A stretch of 64,000 nucleotides of DNA from Pusillimonas sp. MFBS29. GTDB taxonomy: Bacteria; Pseudomonadota; Gammaproteobacteria; Burkholderiales; Burkholderiaceae_B. The notes under the pieces were generated by a model. It was not told the DNA's origin, searched no databases, and was given only the letters and a program-made list of their open reading frames with translations. A program made the position numbers and the translations under genes. Position 1 is the first letter of the stretch; every line of letters starts with the position of its first letter. Shown here piece after piece: positions 9,907 to 20,403 of the stretch. The stretch spans positions 186,001 through 250,000 of the forward strand of contig NZ_JAJEWL010000007.1 in assembly GCF_020687695.1 (NCBI RefSeq), read 5' to 3'.

Positions 9907-10311
9907 TTAGTGTTCCGACGCAAGTCCGTCGAGGTATCGCTGCAGAATAATGGCGGCAGCCATCGCGTCATCGTGATCGTGGTTACCCAGCATTTGCTGC
10001 GCCTCCATGCTGGACCCGCGCTCGTCTACCAGCACGGTCTCGACGCCAAAGCGTCCGTGCAGCTGATTGGCAAACCGGCGGCAACGCAGGCTGGCATATT
10101 GCTCGGAGCCATCGGTGGCCAATGGAAGGCCCACGACCACCTTGTCGGGCTGCCAGTCGTGCAGCAGTTTCTCGATGGCGGCAAAACGCTGCACCCGCGT
10201 AACGGGGAAAAGAATTTCAAGCGGCCTGGCCTGACCGGTGAGCGTATTGCCTATGGCCACACCAATTTTTTTGGTGCCGTAATCGAAGGCCAGCAAGGTA
10301 CGGTCAGGCAT
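9907..10311 (-). CDS. ruvX: RuvX/YqgF Holliday-junction resolvase-like nuclease
   Basis: 134 residues with the RNase H-like YqgF fold. It starts TLLAFDYGTKKIGVAIG, carrying the first catalytic Asp, and has VVGLPLATDGSEQ and a VDERGSSMEA segment with conserved acidic residues. In E. coli the family acts in 16S rRNA 5'-end maturation or as a resolvase. It overlaps the end of yqgE by 8 bp. Confidence 0.93.
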   Translation of the reverse strand: MPDRTLLAFDYGTKKIGVAIGNTLTGQARPLEILFPVTRVQRFAAIEKLLHDWQPDKVVVGLPLATDGSEQYASLRCRRFANQLHGRFGVETVLVDERGSSMEAQQMLGNHDHDDAMAAAIILQRYLDGLASEH

Positions 10312-10897
10312 GGCCCGCCGCGCCCGTGAGCATAAGAGGATCTATGCCCAGTTGGGCCAATGCCACCTGGTACATGTTCTCGCAAGACGTGTTGAACAGA
10401 ATATCGTTGGTCGCATCTACGTTCAGCCAGGCATTCTGCGAGATTTCACTTTCGAGTTGCCCGGCGCCCCACCCCGCATAGCCCAGTGTGACCAGCAGTT
10501 GCTCGGGGCCTTTGCCCTGGGCGACATCCTGCAGCACATCGCGTGAAGTCGTCAGTGCCACTTCGCCAAGCTGGATGCTGGAGCTGTAGCCGCCTGCAGG
10601 AGCATGCAGCACAAAGCCCCTGTCGGTTTGCACGGGACCACCGAAGTGTACGGGCGCGTCCTGGATGGGCCCGATCTCGAGCGACAGATCGAGATCGATA
10701 CGCCTGAGGAGATCTTTGACGGTCAGGTCGGTAGGCCGGTTAATAACCAGCCCGAGCGCTCCCTGGTCGGTATGCTCGCACAAATAGATAACCGTATTGG
10801 CCAGGTTGCCAGACACTTTTCCAGGCATGGCCAGCAACAGTTGCCGGGACAAGTTGACGCCGGATTCGGAACCGGACCGGTTGACTGACGAGCTCAT
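10304..10897 (-). CDS. yqgE: YqgE/AlgH family protein (DUF179)
   Basis: 197 residues. The signatures LLLAMPGKVSGNLANTVIYL, near the N-terminus, and GALGLVINRPTD are diagnostic of YqgE/AlgH; the biochemical function is unknown. A strong AGGAGG lies about 9 bp before the ATG. The yqgE-ruvX gene pair is widely conserved in proteobacteria. A rubredoxin gene lies 36 bp upstream on the same strand and could share the transcript. Confidence 0.93.
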   Translation of the reverse strand: MSSSVNRSGSESGVNLSRQLLLAMPGKVSGNLANTVIYLCEHTDQGALGLVINRPTDLTVKDLLRRIDLDLSLEIGPIQDAPVHFGGPVQTDRGFVLHAPAGGYSSSIQLGEVALTTSRDVLQDVAQGKGPEQLLVTLGYAGWGAGQLESEISQNAWLNVDATNDILFNTSCENMYQVALAQLGIDPLMLTGAAGHA

Positions 10898-10933
10898 GAT
10901 GCGCCCTCCTGGAACAAAATCACTGCGATAGGC

Positions 10934-11098
10934 TTAGACCTCGATCAATTCAAAATCTTCCTTGCGCGCCCCACACTCAGGACACACCCAGTTGGGCGGG
11001 ACATCTTCCCAGAGGGTGCCGGGCGCAATGCCTTCTTCAGGCAGACCTGCTTCCTCATCATATATCCAACCGCAAATCAGACACATCCATGTACGCAT
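10934..11098 (-). CDS. Rubredoxin
   Basis: 54-residue iron protein. Two CxxC-type motifs, CLICGW (6-11) and CPECGA (39-44), supply the four cysteines for one Fe atom, and the conserved aromatic context WIYDEE and WEDVPPNWVCP matches classical rubredoxin. It transfers single electrons, for example to alkane hydroxylases or oxygen-defence enzymes; no such partner is adjacent. It is divergent from the thiD-like gene (132 bp apart). Confidence 0.95.
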   Translation of the reverse strand: MRTWMCLICGWIYDEEAGLPEEGIAPGTLWEDVPPNWVCPECGARKEDFELIEV

Positions 11099-11230
11099 AT
11101 TTTGTTACTCACTGAAATGTATAAATCCGGAACCCGGCGGATTCCCTGGGCTTCTATTAGAATGGGGGCAATATTACTAAACCCAATAGCCATGCATTTG
11201 GATATTAACCAAATATGACTATGTCCTAGT

Positions 11231-12040
11231 GTGATTAATCCTGCTGTGCCAGTTCCAAATCCGCCACTTGTGCTTATTTTCGGCCCTTTCGACCCCAGCG
11301 GCTCAAGTAGCCTGCCCGCCGATGCGGTTACTTGCGCCGCACTGGGCTGCCACCCGTTATCGACCCTGACAGCCACCCTGGTGCAAGACACGGCCGGCAC
11401 TGAAGACATTCAGCCGCTGCCCGCCGAACTGATCGATGATCAGGCGCGCTGCCTGCTGGAAGACATGAATATTCAGGCCATCAAGGTTGGGCCGGTCTAT
11501 ACGCCGGAAGCAGTCAGCGTACTGGCCCAGATCGCGGCCGACTACAACCACGTGCCGCTGGTCCTGCACCTGACCCCGACGCCTGACGAATCACTGGTTC
11601 AGGATCTGGATACCGAAACGCTGCAACTGGCGATACTCGACCTGCTGTTGCCACAAACCGACATTGTAGTGGCTGACCATCACCTGCTGGAGCAGTGGGA
11701 CGCTCACGGCGTACTGGCGCACGCCGGCACACCGGCCCAGTCGCTGCTGCAATATGGCGCCACGTGGGTCCTGTCGACCGGGGCGCCCCTGCGTCCCGGC
11801 CATGGCAGCCACCTGCTGCAAGGCCCTGGCAACCAGACCGCCAGCTGGAGCTGGCAACCGCCTGCGGCGCGCCTGGCGGATCCCGATGGCCCCCTGGCCT
11901 GCGCCATCACTGCCCAGCTGGCACAGGGCCAGGCGGTTCCCCAGGCTGTCGAGGCGGCTATTTCCGCCTCTGCCCCCTTGGTGGCCCGCAGCTTCCAGCC
12001 CGGCATGGGACAACGTCTTATCAATCGGTCTGCATCATGA
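11231..12040 (+). CDS. Divergent ThiD-like (HMP-P kinase family) protein
   Basis: 269 residues of the ribokinase-like ThiD family, placed directly before thiE with an ATGA overlap, which supports a thiamine role (phosphorylation of HMP-P). The family start is altered: GPFDPSGSSSLPAD replaces the usual SDPSGGAGIQAD, and the anion-hole GTGC region is replaced by DGPLACA (near 218-224). The body (AIKVGPVYTPEAV, IVVADHHLLEQW) still follows the fold. It starts with GTG at 11231. It may be a functional variant or a partner that lost kinase activity. Confidence 0.72.
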   Translation: MINPAVPVPNPPLVLIFGPFDPSGSSSLPADAVTCAALGCHPLSTLTATLVQDTAGTEDIQPLPAELIDDQARCLLEDMNIQAIKVGPVYTPEAVSVLAQIAADYNHVPLVLHLTPTPDESLVQDLDTETLQLAILDLLLPQTDIVVADHHLLEQWDAHGVLAHAGTPAQSLLQYGATWVLSTGAPLRPGHGSHLLQGPGNQTASWSWQPPAARLADPDGPLACAITAQLAQGQAVPQAVEAAISASAPLVARSFQPGMGQRLINRSAS

Positions 12041-12684
12041 GAACATTACGTTTTCCGCGAGGCTTGTATGGCGTAACGCCCGAATGGGACGATACCGACA
12101 AGCTGCTGGCCGCCATTGCCGCGGCAGCCAACGGCGGCATGAAAGCCCTGCAATGGCGCCGCAAGACAGCCTCCCCCGATGACGGCCTGGCACAGGCCCG
12201 GCAAGTGGTCCGGATCTGCCAGCAGCTGAATGTCGTGTCCATCATCAACGATGACTGGCGACTCGCGGCGCTGCTCAATGCAGACGGCGTCCACCTGGGT
12301 CGCGAAGACGGCAGCCTGGTCCAGGCTCGCGAAGCCCTCGGCCACGACAAGATTATCGGCTGCTCCTGCTATGATCAGCCCGCGCTGGCCAGGCAAGCCC
12401 TGGCCTCAGGTGTGGACTACATCGCGTTCGGCGCCATGTACCCTTCACGGGTGAAGCCCGACGCCGTACGCGCCACACTTGAGCACATCGAACAGGGCCG
12501 CATGCTGGCCGAGTGCAATGATGCACGGCCACGCGCTGCTGTGGTTGCCATTGGCGGCATCACGGCAGAAAATGCCCGGCCCGTAGTCCATGCAGGCGCC
12601 GACAGCATCGCGCTGATCAGCGGCCTGTTCGACAGCAGTGACATCCAGGCGACCGCAGCGCAGTGCGCGGCGCTGTTCGACTAG
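12037..12684 (+). CDS. thiE: Thiamine phosphate synthase
   Basis: 215 residues with a TIM-barrel ThiE sequence: GLYGVTP at the N-terminus, QWRRK for diphosphate binding, INDDWRLAALLNADGVHLG in the middle, DYIAFGAMYPSRVKPDA and AIGGITAENA towards the end. It joins the pyrimidine diphosphate to the thiazole phosphate to form thiamine monophosphate. The start overlaps the thiD-like stop. hemL follows 65 bp later. The wording of the middle loop (IIGCSCYD) differs a little from the usual IGVSTH. Confidence 0.9.
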   Translation: MRTLRFPRGLYGVTPEWDDTDKLLAAIAAAANGGMKALQWRRKTASPDDGLAQARQVVRICQQLNVVSIINDDWRLAALLNADGVHLGREDGSLVQAREALGHDKIIGCSCYDQPALARQALASGVDYIAFGAMYPSRVKPDAVRATLEHIEQGRMLAECNDARPRAAVVAIGGITAENARPVVHAGADSIALISGLFDSSDIQATAAQCAALFD

Positions 12685-12749
12685 AATCCGATCCACCGGC
12701 GCCATCCAGGCACCCACGATATTCCTGTTTCCACAAAGAGCCCTGAACC

Positions 12750-14027
12750 ATGTCCCGCAATACAGAACTATTTGAACGAGCCAGCCGAACCATCCCTGGT
12801 GGCGTGAACTCGCCCGTCAGGGCCTTCCGTTCGGTGGGTGGCACCCCCCGCTTCATCAAGCGCGCGCAAGGCCCTTACATCTGGGATGCCGAAGACACAC
12901 AATATATTGACTACGTGGGCTCCTGGGGGCCGGCCATCCTGGGCCATGCACACCCTGAAGTGGTCCGTGTCGTGCAGGAAACCGCCGTACACGGCCTTTC
13001 TTTCGGTGCGCCTACCGAGGGCGAGATCGAAATCGCAGAGGCCATTGCCGCGCGCCTGCCCTCGATAGAAAAAGTCCGGCTGGTCAGCTCGGGCACCGAA
13101 TCCACCATGTCAGCCATCAGGCTGGCACGCGGCTTTACCGGCCGCTCCAGGATCATCAAGTTCGAAGGCTGCTACCACGGCCACGCCGACAGCCTGCTGG
13201 TCAAGGCCGGCTCGGGGATGCTTACCTTCGGCAACCCCACATCGGCAGGCGTGCCGCCCGAGTTCATCAAGCACACGCTGGTGCTCGACTACAACCAGCT
13301 TGATGCCGTAGAAGCCGCATTCAAACAATACGGCGACGACATTGCCTGCATTATTGTCGAGCCTATCGCCGGCAACATGAACCTGATCAAGCCCACACCC
13401 GGTTTTCTTGAAGGCCTGCGTGCGCTGTGCACCCAATATGGCGCCCTGCTGATTTTCGATGAAGTCATGACGGGTTTTCGCGCAGGACCACAAGGCGTAC
13501 AAGGGCTGACGGGCGTCACACCCGATCTGACGACACTGGCCAAGGTCATAGGCGGCGGCATGCCCGTTGGCGCGTTTGGCGGACGAGCCGACATCATGGA
13601 TCACATTGCACCGCTGGGCGACGTCTATCAGGCCGGCACGCTGTCAGGCAACCCTGTGGCGGTTGCGGCCGGATTGGTTACGCTCAAATTGTTGTCGGAA
13701 CCGGGCTTTTACGAGCAGCTGTCGGAGCAGAATCGCAAACTGACCGAAGGTCTGGCCCAGCGCGCCACAGCCGCCGGAATAGAAATGTGCACCGACTACA
13801 TAGGCGGCATGTTTGGCCTGTATTTCTCGGCTTCGGTACCCACTTCCTTCGCGGAAGTCTCGATGTGCAATATCGAACGCTTCAAGAAATTCTTCCATGG
13901 CATGCTGAGCCGGGGCGTGTATTTTGCTCCTTCGGCCTTCGAGGCGGGCTTCATTTCCGGCACGCACGACGACGCAGTCATCCAGACCACACTGGATGCC
14001 GCCGAGCAAGTATTTGCCACGCTGTAG
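12750..14027 (+). CDS. hemL: Glutamate-1-semialdehyde 2,1-aminomutase
   Basis: 425 residues; a PLP enzyme making 5-aminolevulinate in the C5 haem pathway. It has the family opening [14 protein letters not shown], the [16 protein letters not shown] cofactor-phosphate segment, FDEVMTGFR with the PLP-ring Asp, and [17 protein letters not shown] with the Schiff-base lysine. It reads in the same direction as thiE and argJ. Confidence 0.97.
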   Translation: MSRNTELFERASRTIPGGVNSPVRAFRSVGGTPRFIKRAQGPYIWDAEDTQYIDYVGSWGPAILGHAHPEVVRVVQETAVHGLSFGAPTEGEIEIAEAIAARLPSIEKVRLVSSGTESTMSAIRLARGFTGRSRIIKFEGCYHGHADSLLVKAGSGMLTFGNPTSAGVPPEFIKHTLVLDYNQLDAVEAAFKQYGDDIACIIVEPIAGNMNLIKPTPGFLEGLRALCTQYGALLIFDEVMTGFRAGPQGVQGLTGVTPDLTTLAKVIGGGMPVGAFGGRADIMDHIAPLGDVYQAGTLSGNPVAVAAGLVTLKLLSEPGFYEQLSEQNRKLTEGLAQRATAAGIEMCTDYIGGMFGLYFSASVPTSFAEVSMCNIERFKKFFHGMLSRGVYFAPSAFEAGFISGTHDDAVIQTTLDAAEQVFATL

Positions 14028-14071
14028 CGCTAAAATCGACTCTTTCAGACACTTACCACCAAGCGTATCTT

Positions 14072-15298
14072 ATGGCCGTCAATCTAAACATTCCCCTGGA
14101 ATCAGATATTCACCCCGTCGCGGGCGTCCGCATCGGCGCTGCCGAAGCCGGTATACGCAAGGCCAATCACCGCGACCTGACCGTATTTCAGCTGGCTGAA
14201 GGCAGCAGCGTTGCGGGTGTCTTTACCCTGAACCGTTTTCGCGCCGCGCCGGTGCAGGTTTGCGAAACACACCTTGCCGCCGGCCAGGGCATACGCGCGC
14301 TGGTCATCAACACCGGCAACGCCAATGCCGGCACCGGCGAGAGCGGGCTGCAGGCAGCCACTCAAACCTGCGTGGAGCTGGCCGGCATCCTTAAGGTGAA
14401 GCCCCAGCAAATATTGCCATTTTCTACCGGCGTCATTCTTGAGCCCCTGCCCCTGGACCGCCTGGTGGCAGCCTTGCCCAAGGCTGTAGACGCTGCCGCC
14501 GACAACAGCTGGTTCATGGCTGCCCACAGCATCATGACCACCGACACGCAACCCAAGATCGTGTCGCGCCGCATCGATCTGGGCGGCCACACCGTAACCA
14601 TTACCGGCATCAGCAAAGGTGCCGGCATGATACGGCCCAATATGGCCACCATGCTGGGCTTCCTGGCCACCGATGCCGGTATCGCCCCCGAATTGCTGCA
14701 AGACATGGCACGCAGTATTGCCAACCTGTCGTTCAACCGCATTACCGTCGACGGCGATACGTCCACCAACGACTCCTTCATCATTGTGGCAACAGGCAAA
14801 AGCCCGGTGCGTGTCGAGTCCATATCCGATCCGCTGTACGCAACCCTGTATCAGGCGCTGGCCGAAGCTGCCACCGAACTGGCACAAAAGATCGTGCGTG
14901 ATGCCGAAGGCGCCACCAAATTCATGACCATACACGTGGAACAGGCCAAAACGCCCGAAGAAGCACTGAAGGTCGCCTACTCGGTGGCTCAGTCCCCGCT
15001 GGTCAAGACTGCCTTCTACGCCTCCGACCCCAACCTGGGCCGCATTCTGTGTGCCATAGGCTATGCCGGCATAGCCGACCTGGATGTCAGCGGCGTCAAT
15101 TTGTGGCTCGGAGACGTCATGGTGGCCAGCCAGGGCGGGCGTCACCCCGACTACAAGGAAGAAGACGGACAGCGTGTCATGCAACAGGCCGAAATCGCCA
15201 TGCGTATTGCCCTGGGTCGTGGCGATGCGCAAGAAACGGTCTACACCTGCGATTTTTCACATGAATACGTCACCATCAACGCCGACTACAGGTCCTGA
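14072..15298 (+). CDS. argJ: Bifunctional ornithine acetyltransferase / N-acetylglutamate synthase
   Basis: 408 residues. The central motif [16 protein letters not shown] contains the autocleavage site before the nucleophilic threonine (ATML), where the alpha and beta chains separate. Downstream segments [11 protein letters not shown] and AKFMTIHVE-like ([11 protein letters not shown]) are family hallmarks. It recycles the acetyl group from N-acetylornithine to glutamate in arginine synthesis. The ATG at 14072 gives the typical MAVNLNIP start; the frame is open further upstream only over the end of hemL. Confidence 0.96.
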   Translation: MAVNLNIPLESDIHPVAGVRIGAAEAGIRKANHRDLTVFQLAEGSSVAGVFTLNRFRAAPVQVCETHLAAGQGIRALVINTGNANAGTGESGLQAATQTCVELAGILKVKPQQILPFSTGVILEPLPLDRLVAALPKAVDAAADNSWFMAAHSIMTTDTQPKIVSRRIDLGGHTVTITGISKGAGMIRPNMATMLGFLATDAGIAPELLQDMARSIANLSFNRITVDGDTSTNDSFIIVATGKSPVRVESISDPLYATLYQALAEAATELAQKIVRDAEGATKFMTIHVEQAKTPEEALKVAYSVAQSPLVKTAFYASDPNLGRILCAIGYAGIADLDVSGVNLWLGDVMVASQGGRHPDYKEEDGQRVMQQAEIAMRIALGRGDAQETVYTCDFSHEYVTINADYRS

Positions 15299-15325
15299 AC
15301 CCGGCAGGCAAAGGCGATGGACTGC

Positions 15326-15355
15326 TTGACTGCTTTTAATAAAACACGGTAGAAT
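15326..15355 (+). promoter_or_regulatory. Sigma-70 promoter of rplU-rpmA
   Basis: TTGACT at 15326-15331 and TAGAAT at 15350-15355, separated by 18 bp, match a strong housekeeping promoter. Transcription would begin near 15362, about 40 bases before rplU. Confidence 0.75.
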
Positions 15356-15361
15356 CACGAG

Positions 15362-15391
15362 CTTGGCATTTTTGCCAGGTTTATTTTTAGG
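15362..15391 (+). promoter_or_regulatory. Stem-loop in the rplU leader
   Basis: CTTGGCA-TTTT-TGCCAGG (15362-15379) can form a 7-bp stem with one G-U pair, followed at once by a T-rich run (TTTATTTTTAG). It lies at the predicted 5' end of the rplU mRNA and resembles a small attenuator or stabilising 5' hairpin. Regulatory function is inferred only from position. Confidence 0.35.
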
Positions 15392-15400
15392 AATTCCCAC

Positions 15401-15712
15401 ATGTACGCGGTCATAAAAACCGGCGGCAAACAGTATCGTGTTGCTGCAGGTCAAAAACTCAAGATAGAACAGATACCGGCAGACATTGGGCAAGAAATTA
15501 CGCTAGACCAGGTTTTATCGGTTGGCGAAGGCGAGCAGCTGCAAATTGGCACGCCTTTGGTCGCCGGAGCCGTGGTCAAGGCAACCGTTCTTGCACAAGG
15601 CCGCCACGACAAGGTCAAAATTTTCAAGATGCGCCGTCGCAAGCACTACCAGAAGCGTCAAGGTCATCGTCAAAATTACACCGAAGTCCGCATCGAAGCC
15701 ATCACGGCCTAA
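15401..15712 (+). CDS. rplU: 50S ribosomal protein L21
   Basis: 103 residues, the normal length. It starts [14 protein letters not shown], and ends with the [19 protein letters not shown] motif that contacts 23S rRNA. It is followed by rpmA in the usual order, under a clear sigma-70 promoter. Confidence 0.99.
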   Translation: MYAVIKTGGKQYRVAAGQKLKIEQIPADIGQEITLDQVLSVGEGEQLQIGTPLVAGAVVKATVLAQGRHDKVKIFKMRRRKHYQKRQGHRQNYTEVRIEAITA

Positions 15713-15748
15713 CGATAGACTCAACGGTTTGTATAGCAGGAGCTAAAC

Positions 15749-16009
15749 ATGGCACAGAAAAAAGGCGGCGGCTCAACGCGTAACGGTCGCGACTCAGAAT
15801 CGAAACGACTGGGTGTAAAAACCTACGGTGGCCAGGCTATTTCGGCTGGTTCCATCATTGTTCGTCAGCGCGGCACTCAGTTCCACCCCGGTGTGAACGT
15901 CGGCATGGGCAAAGATCACACTTTGTTCTCGCTGGTAGACGGCACAGTACAGTTCGCCATCAAGGGCGCACTGAACAAGCGCACCGTATCGGTGGTTGCA
16001 GCCGAGTAA
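15749..16009 (+). CDS. rpmA: 50S ribosomal protein L27
   Basis: 86 residues starting [19 protein letters not shown], the uncleaved gammaproteobacterial/betaproteobacterial form whose N-terminus reaches the peptidyl transferase centre. An AGGAG ribosome site lies 7-8 bp before the ATG. A strong terminator follows 22 bp after the stop. Confidence 0.99.
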   Translation: MAQKKGGGSTRNGRDSESKRLGVKTYGGQAISAGSIIVRQRGTQFHPGVNVGMGKDHTLFSLVDGTVQFAIKGALNKRTVSVVAAE

Positions 16010-16030
16010 TCGCGGCACGCACATCTCCGG

Positions 16031-17261
<1,231 letters not shown>

Positions 17262-17273
17262 TCCGTTCTCTCC

Positions 17274-18434
17274 ATGGCCTCCATCCACGCTTTGCCTTCT
17301 GCTGTTACACACGCCAGACGTCTGGTCGTCAAGGTCGGCTCTTCGCTGGTCACCAACGAGGGCAAGGGTATAGACACCCAGGCGGTCGAGCAATGGGCGG
17401 GGCAGATCGCCCGCCTGCACAGCCAGGGCAAGCAAATGGTGCTGGTCTCAAGCGGCGCAATCGCCGAGGGCATGGCCAGGCTAGGGTGGCCGCGACGCCC
17501 CAATGCCATGCATGAATTGCAGGCCGCCGCTGCGGTAGGACAAATGGGCCTGGCCCAGGCCTACGAAGCCGCTTTTGCACGCCACGGCATACGCACGGCA
17601 CAAATTCTCCTGACGCACGAAGACCTGGCTGATCGCCGCCGCTACCTGAATGCCCGCAGCACGCTGTATACCCTGCTGGGACTGGGCGTCGTGCCCATCG
17701 TCAACGAAAACGATACCGTCGTGACCGACGAGATCCGCCTGGGCGACAACGATACCCTGGGCGCGCTCGTCACTAATCTGATCGAAGCCGAGACGCTGAT
17801 CATCCTGACCGACCAGCCCGGCTTGTACAGCGCCGACCCGCGCAAAAACCCCGATGCCGAATTCATCACCCACGGACAGGCCGGCGACCCTGCGCTCGAA
17901 GCCATGGCAGGCGGATCGGGCAGCAATATAGGTACGGGCGGCATGCTGACCAAGATATTGGCAGCCAAGCGGGCTGCCAATAGCGGAGGCCACACTATTA
18001 TTGCGTCGGGTCGCGAGCCCGATGTGCTGCTCAGACTCGCCGACGGCGAATCGGTCGGCACAGAATTGCGCGCCATCCTGCCTGTGCGTTCGGCACGCCA
18101 GCGCTGGCTGGCCAATCACTTGCGCCTGCGCGGGCGCGTCACGCTTGATGATGGTGCCGTAAAGGCCCTTACACAAGGCCACAAGAGCCTGCTTCCCATA
18201 GGCGTCACCGAGGTGGAAGGTGAATTCGAGCGCGGCGACGTAGTCGCCTGCGTGGACCAGCACGGTGTCGAGTGCGGACGCGGACTCATCAATTATTCGG
18301 CGGCCGATACCCGGCGCATCATGCGCCAGCCCAGCAATCGCATTGCGGAGATACTGGGATCCATGTCGGATGCCGAGCTCATGCATCGCGACAACATGGT
18401 TTTTGTGCGCAAGACCGGTACACCTGACGCCTGA
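17274..18434 (+). CDS. proB: Glutamate 5-kinase
   Basis: 386 residues: an amino-acid kinase domain (1-about 265; [49 protein letters not shown]) plus a C-terminal PUA domain (about 290-375). It phosphorylates glutamate as the first step of proline synthesis and is normally inhibited by proline. It begins 12 bp after obgE. Confidence 0.97.
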   Translation: MASIHALPSAVTHARRLVVKVGSSLVTNEGKGIDTQAVEQWAGQIARLHSQGKQMVLVSSGAIAEGMARLGWPRRPNAMHELQAAAAVGQMGLAQAYEAAFARHGIRTAQILLTHEDLADRRRYLNARSTLYTLLGLGVVPIVNENDTVVTDEIRLGDNDTLGALVTNLIEAETLIILTDQPGLYSADPRKNPDAEFITHGQAGDPALEAMAGGSGSNIGTGGMLTKILAAKRAANSGGHTIIASGREPDVLLRLADGESVGTELRAILPVRSARQRWLANHLRLRGRVTLDDGAVKALTQGHKSLLPIGVTEVEGEFERGDVVACVDQHGVECGRGLINYSAADTRRIMRQPSNRIAEILGSMSDAELMHRDNMVFVRKTGTPDA

Positions 18435-18446
18435 CCCGGCATCACG

Positions 18447-18935
18447 CTATTTTTGCGCGGCAATGAATAGCGTTTCCTTGATCTCTTCCATGACCACGCA
18501 GCTTTTAGTCTGCGTCACGCCAGGCAGGCGCAGCAGGATATCGCCCAGCAAAGTGCGATACTGACTGATCTCTTTGATGCGGGCCTTGACCAGATAATCG
18601 AAGTCGCCCGACACCAGATGACACTCCTGCACCTGGGGTATGCACAGGATTTCACGGCGAAAATCATCGAAAGTGCGATCAGACTTGCTGGACATGGATA
18701 TTTCCACAAACACCAGCAAGCCCGCATCAAGCGCCTCGGGTGACACCCGCGCATGGTAGCCGGTGATGACACCGTCGCGCTCAAGGCGCCGCACCCGCTC
18801 TATGCAGGGTGTAACCGTCAGGCCAACCGCATCGGCAAGGTCGGTCATGGACATGCGTCCGTCACGTTGCAGAAGATCCAGTATATGGCGATCGAGTTTA
18901 TCTAAAGTAGATACAGGAGTGCGCTGGATTCTCAT
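18447..18935 (-). CDS. Lrp/AsnC-family transcription regulator
   Basis: 162 residues: an N-terminal winged helix-turn-helix (TLDKLDRHILDLLQRDGRMSM, then VGLTVTPCIERVRRLERDG) and a C-terminal RAM ligand-binding domain (VPQVQECHLV-type, QVQECHLVSGDFDYLVKAR). The ATG at 18935 has AAGGAAAA about 6 bp upstream; TTG 18938 is one codon earlier. It is divergent from dadA, so it is probably the DadR/BkdR-like activator responding to an amino acid such as alanine. A palindrome resembling an Lrp box lies between the two genes. Confidence 0.92.
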   Translation of the reverse strand: MRIQRTPVSTLDKLDRHILDLLQRDGRMSMTDLADAVGLTVTPCIERVRRLERDGVITGYHARVSPEALDAGLLVFVEISMSSKSDRTFDDFRREILCIPQVQECHLVSGDFDYLVKARIKEISQYRTLLGDILLRLPGVTQTKSCVVMEEIKETLFIAAQK

Positions 18936-18992
18936 CAATTTTCCTTGGTCAAGAGCCTGCTGCGAGGCTGATTTCCGCGATCGGGCAACACA

Positions 18993-19009
18993 TCAGCAAT
19001 TATTGCTGA
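18993..19009. promoter_or_regulatory. Probable Lrp-family operator between lrp-like gene and dadA
   Basis: TCAGCAAT-T-ATTGCTGA is a perfect 17-bp palindrome. Its 15-bp centre (18994-19008) agrees with the E. coli Lrp consensus YAGHAWATTWTDCTR at 13 of 15 positions by my alignment. It sits 58 bp before the regulator start and 119 bp before dadA, suitable for autoregulation and for control of dadA. Confidence 0.7.
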
Positions 19010-19127
19010 AATCCTGCGGCTTTGCCTGCCAGACAGGATAAAACAACGGAAAACAAATTTTTTCATAAAAAAGTCCTGGTTGATCTGGCTTACCATGCCT
19101 GGATCAAGCTCTATTTTCTTGGACTAT

Positions 19128-20378
19128 ATGAAAATCATCGTGTTGGGGGCTGGCGCCGTCGGCATCAGCAGCGCCTATTATCTGGCCCGTCAAGGCCACG
19201 AAGTCACCGTAATAGAACGCCTGGCCGGGCCGGCGCTGGAAACCAGTTTTGCCAACGCCGGGCAGGTATCCTACGGTTACTCCAGCCCCTGGGCCGCTCC
19301 CGGTGTTCCACTGAAGGCCGTCAAATGGATGTTCGCCAAACATCCGCCGCTTACCATCCGGCCCGATGGCTCGTTGTTTCAATTGCAGTGGATGTACAAA
19401 ATGTGGAGCAATTGCACAGCCCGCCGCTATGCCATCAACAAGGAACGCATGCTCAGGCTTTCGGGCTACAGCCGCACATGCCTTGACGCGCTGCGCGATG
19501 AGCTTGGCATCCAGTACGAAGGCCGCCGCCGTGGCACCTTGCAGGTATTCCGCACCCAGCAGCAGCTCGATGCTGCCGGACAAGACATGAAGGTGCTCAG
19601 CGACGCAGGCATACATTACGAACTGCTCGGCCGCGACGAACTGGAAACCGCTGAACCCGCGCTGGCTCACAGCAAGAACAAGCTCGTGGGCGGCCTGCGT
19701 ACGCCCAACGACGAAACCGGTGACTGCAATCTGTTCACCACGCAGCTGGCGGCCGAAGCCGTAAAGCTGGGCGTGACCTTTCACTACAACACCGGCATAA
19801 AATCCCTGCATGCCGATGGCTCAGGCATAAGCGGCGTGGAAACCGACAGCGGACTCATGACGGCCGATGCCTACGTCGTTGCATTGGGAGCCTGGTCGAC
19901 ACCGCTGCTCAAGCATATCGCCAGACTACCGGTCTACCCCCTGAAAGGCTATTCCATCACCGTTCCCATCGCCGATGAAAGCCGGGCGCCCGTCTCGACC
20001 TTGCTGGATGAAAGCTACAAGATTGCAGTAACCCGTTTCGACCAGCGCATACGCGTGGGCGGCATGGCCGAGATCGTCGGTTTCGACAAACGCCTCGATG
20101 ATCGGCGACGCAAGACACTGGAAATGGTTGTGGATGACCTTTTCCCCGGCAGCCGCAAGCCCGGCGACGTCCAGTTCTGGACGGGGCTGCGGCCCAAGAC
20201 ACCCGACAGCACACCCATCGTCGGGCCTACCAGGCTGCCGAACCTCTTTCTGAATACCGGCCACGGAACGCTGGGCTGGACCATGGCCTGCGGCAGCGGA
20301 CAACTGATTGCAGATATTGTGTCGGGCAAGCCTACCGCCATACGCAGCGAAGACTTGTCGGTACTCAGGTATCAGTAA
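19128..20378 (+). CDS. dadA: D-amino acid dehydrogenase (DadA)
   Basis: 416-residue flavoprotein of the DAO family. The N-terminal dinucleotide loop is [16 protein letters not shown] (5-20), with [17 protein letters not shown] next to the flavin as in DadA. It oxidises D-amino acids, mainly D-alanine, at the membrane and passes electrons to quinone. Start ATG 19128 gives the family beginning [12 protein letters not shown] 19095 is an in-frame longer option without support. It is divergent from an Lrp-type regulator, as is usual for dadA. No dadX racemase follows. Confidence 0.93.
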   Translation: MKIIVLGAGAVGISSAYYLARQGHEVTVIERLAGPALETSFANAGQVSYGYSSPWAAPGVPLKAVKWMFAKHPPLTIRPDGSLFQLQWMYKMWSNCTARRYAINKERMLRLSGYSRTCLDALRDELGIQYEGRRRGTLQVFRTQQQLDAAGQDMKVLSDAGIHYELLGRDELETAEPALAHSKNKLVGGLRTPNDETGDCNLFTTQLAAEAVKLGVTFHYNTGIKSLHADGSGISGVETDSGLMTADAYVVALGAWSTPLLKHIARLPVYPLKGYSITVPIADESRAPVSTLLDESYKIAVTRFDQRIRVGGMAEIVGFDKRLDDRRRKTLEMVVDDLFPGSRKPGDVQFWTGLRPKTPDSTPIVGPTRLPNLFLNTGHGTLGWTMACGSGQLIADIVSGKPTAIRSEDLSVLRYQ

Positions 20379-20403
20379 GCAACGGGCTGCACTGCAGCCC
20401 CGG

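Noticed and set aside
14102-15232. 376-codon minus-strand open frame across argJ
   Set aside because: The plus strand carries all ArgJ motifs; the antisense frame is a codon-bias artefact of high-G+C DNA.
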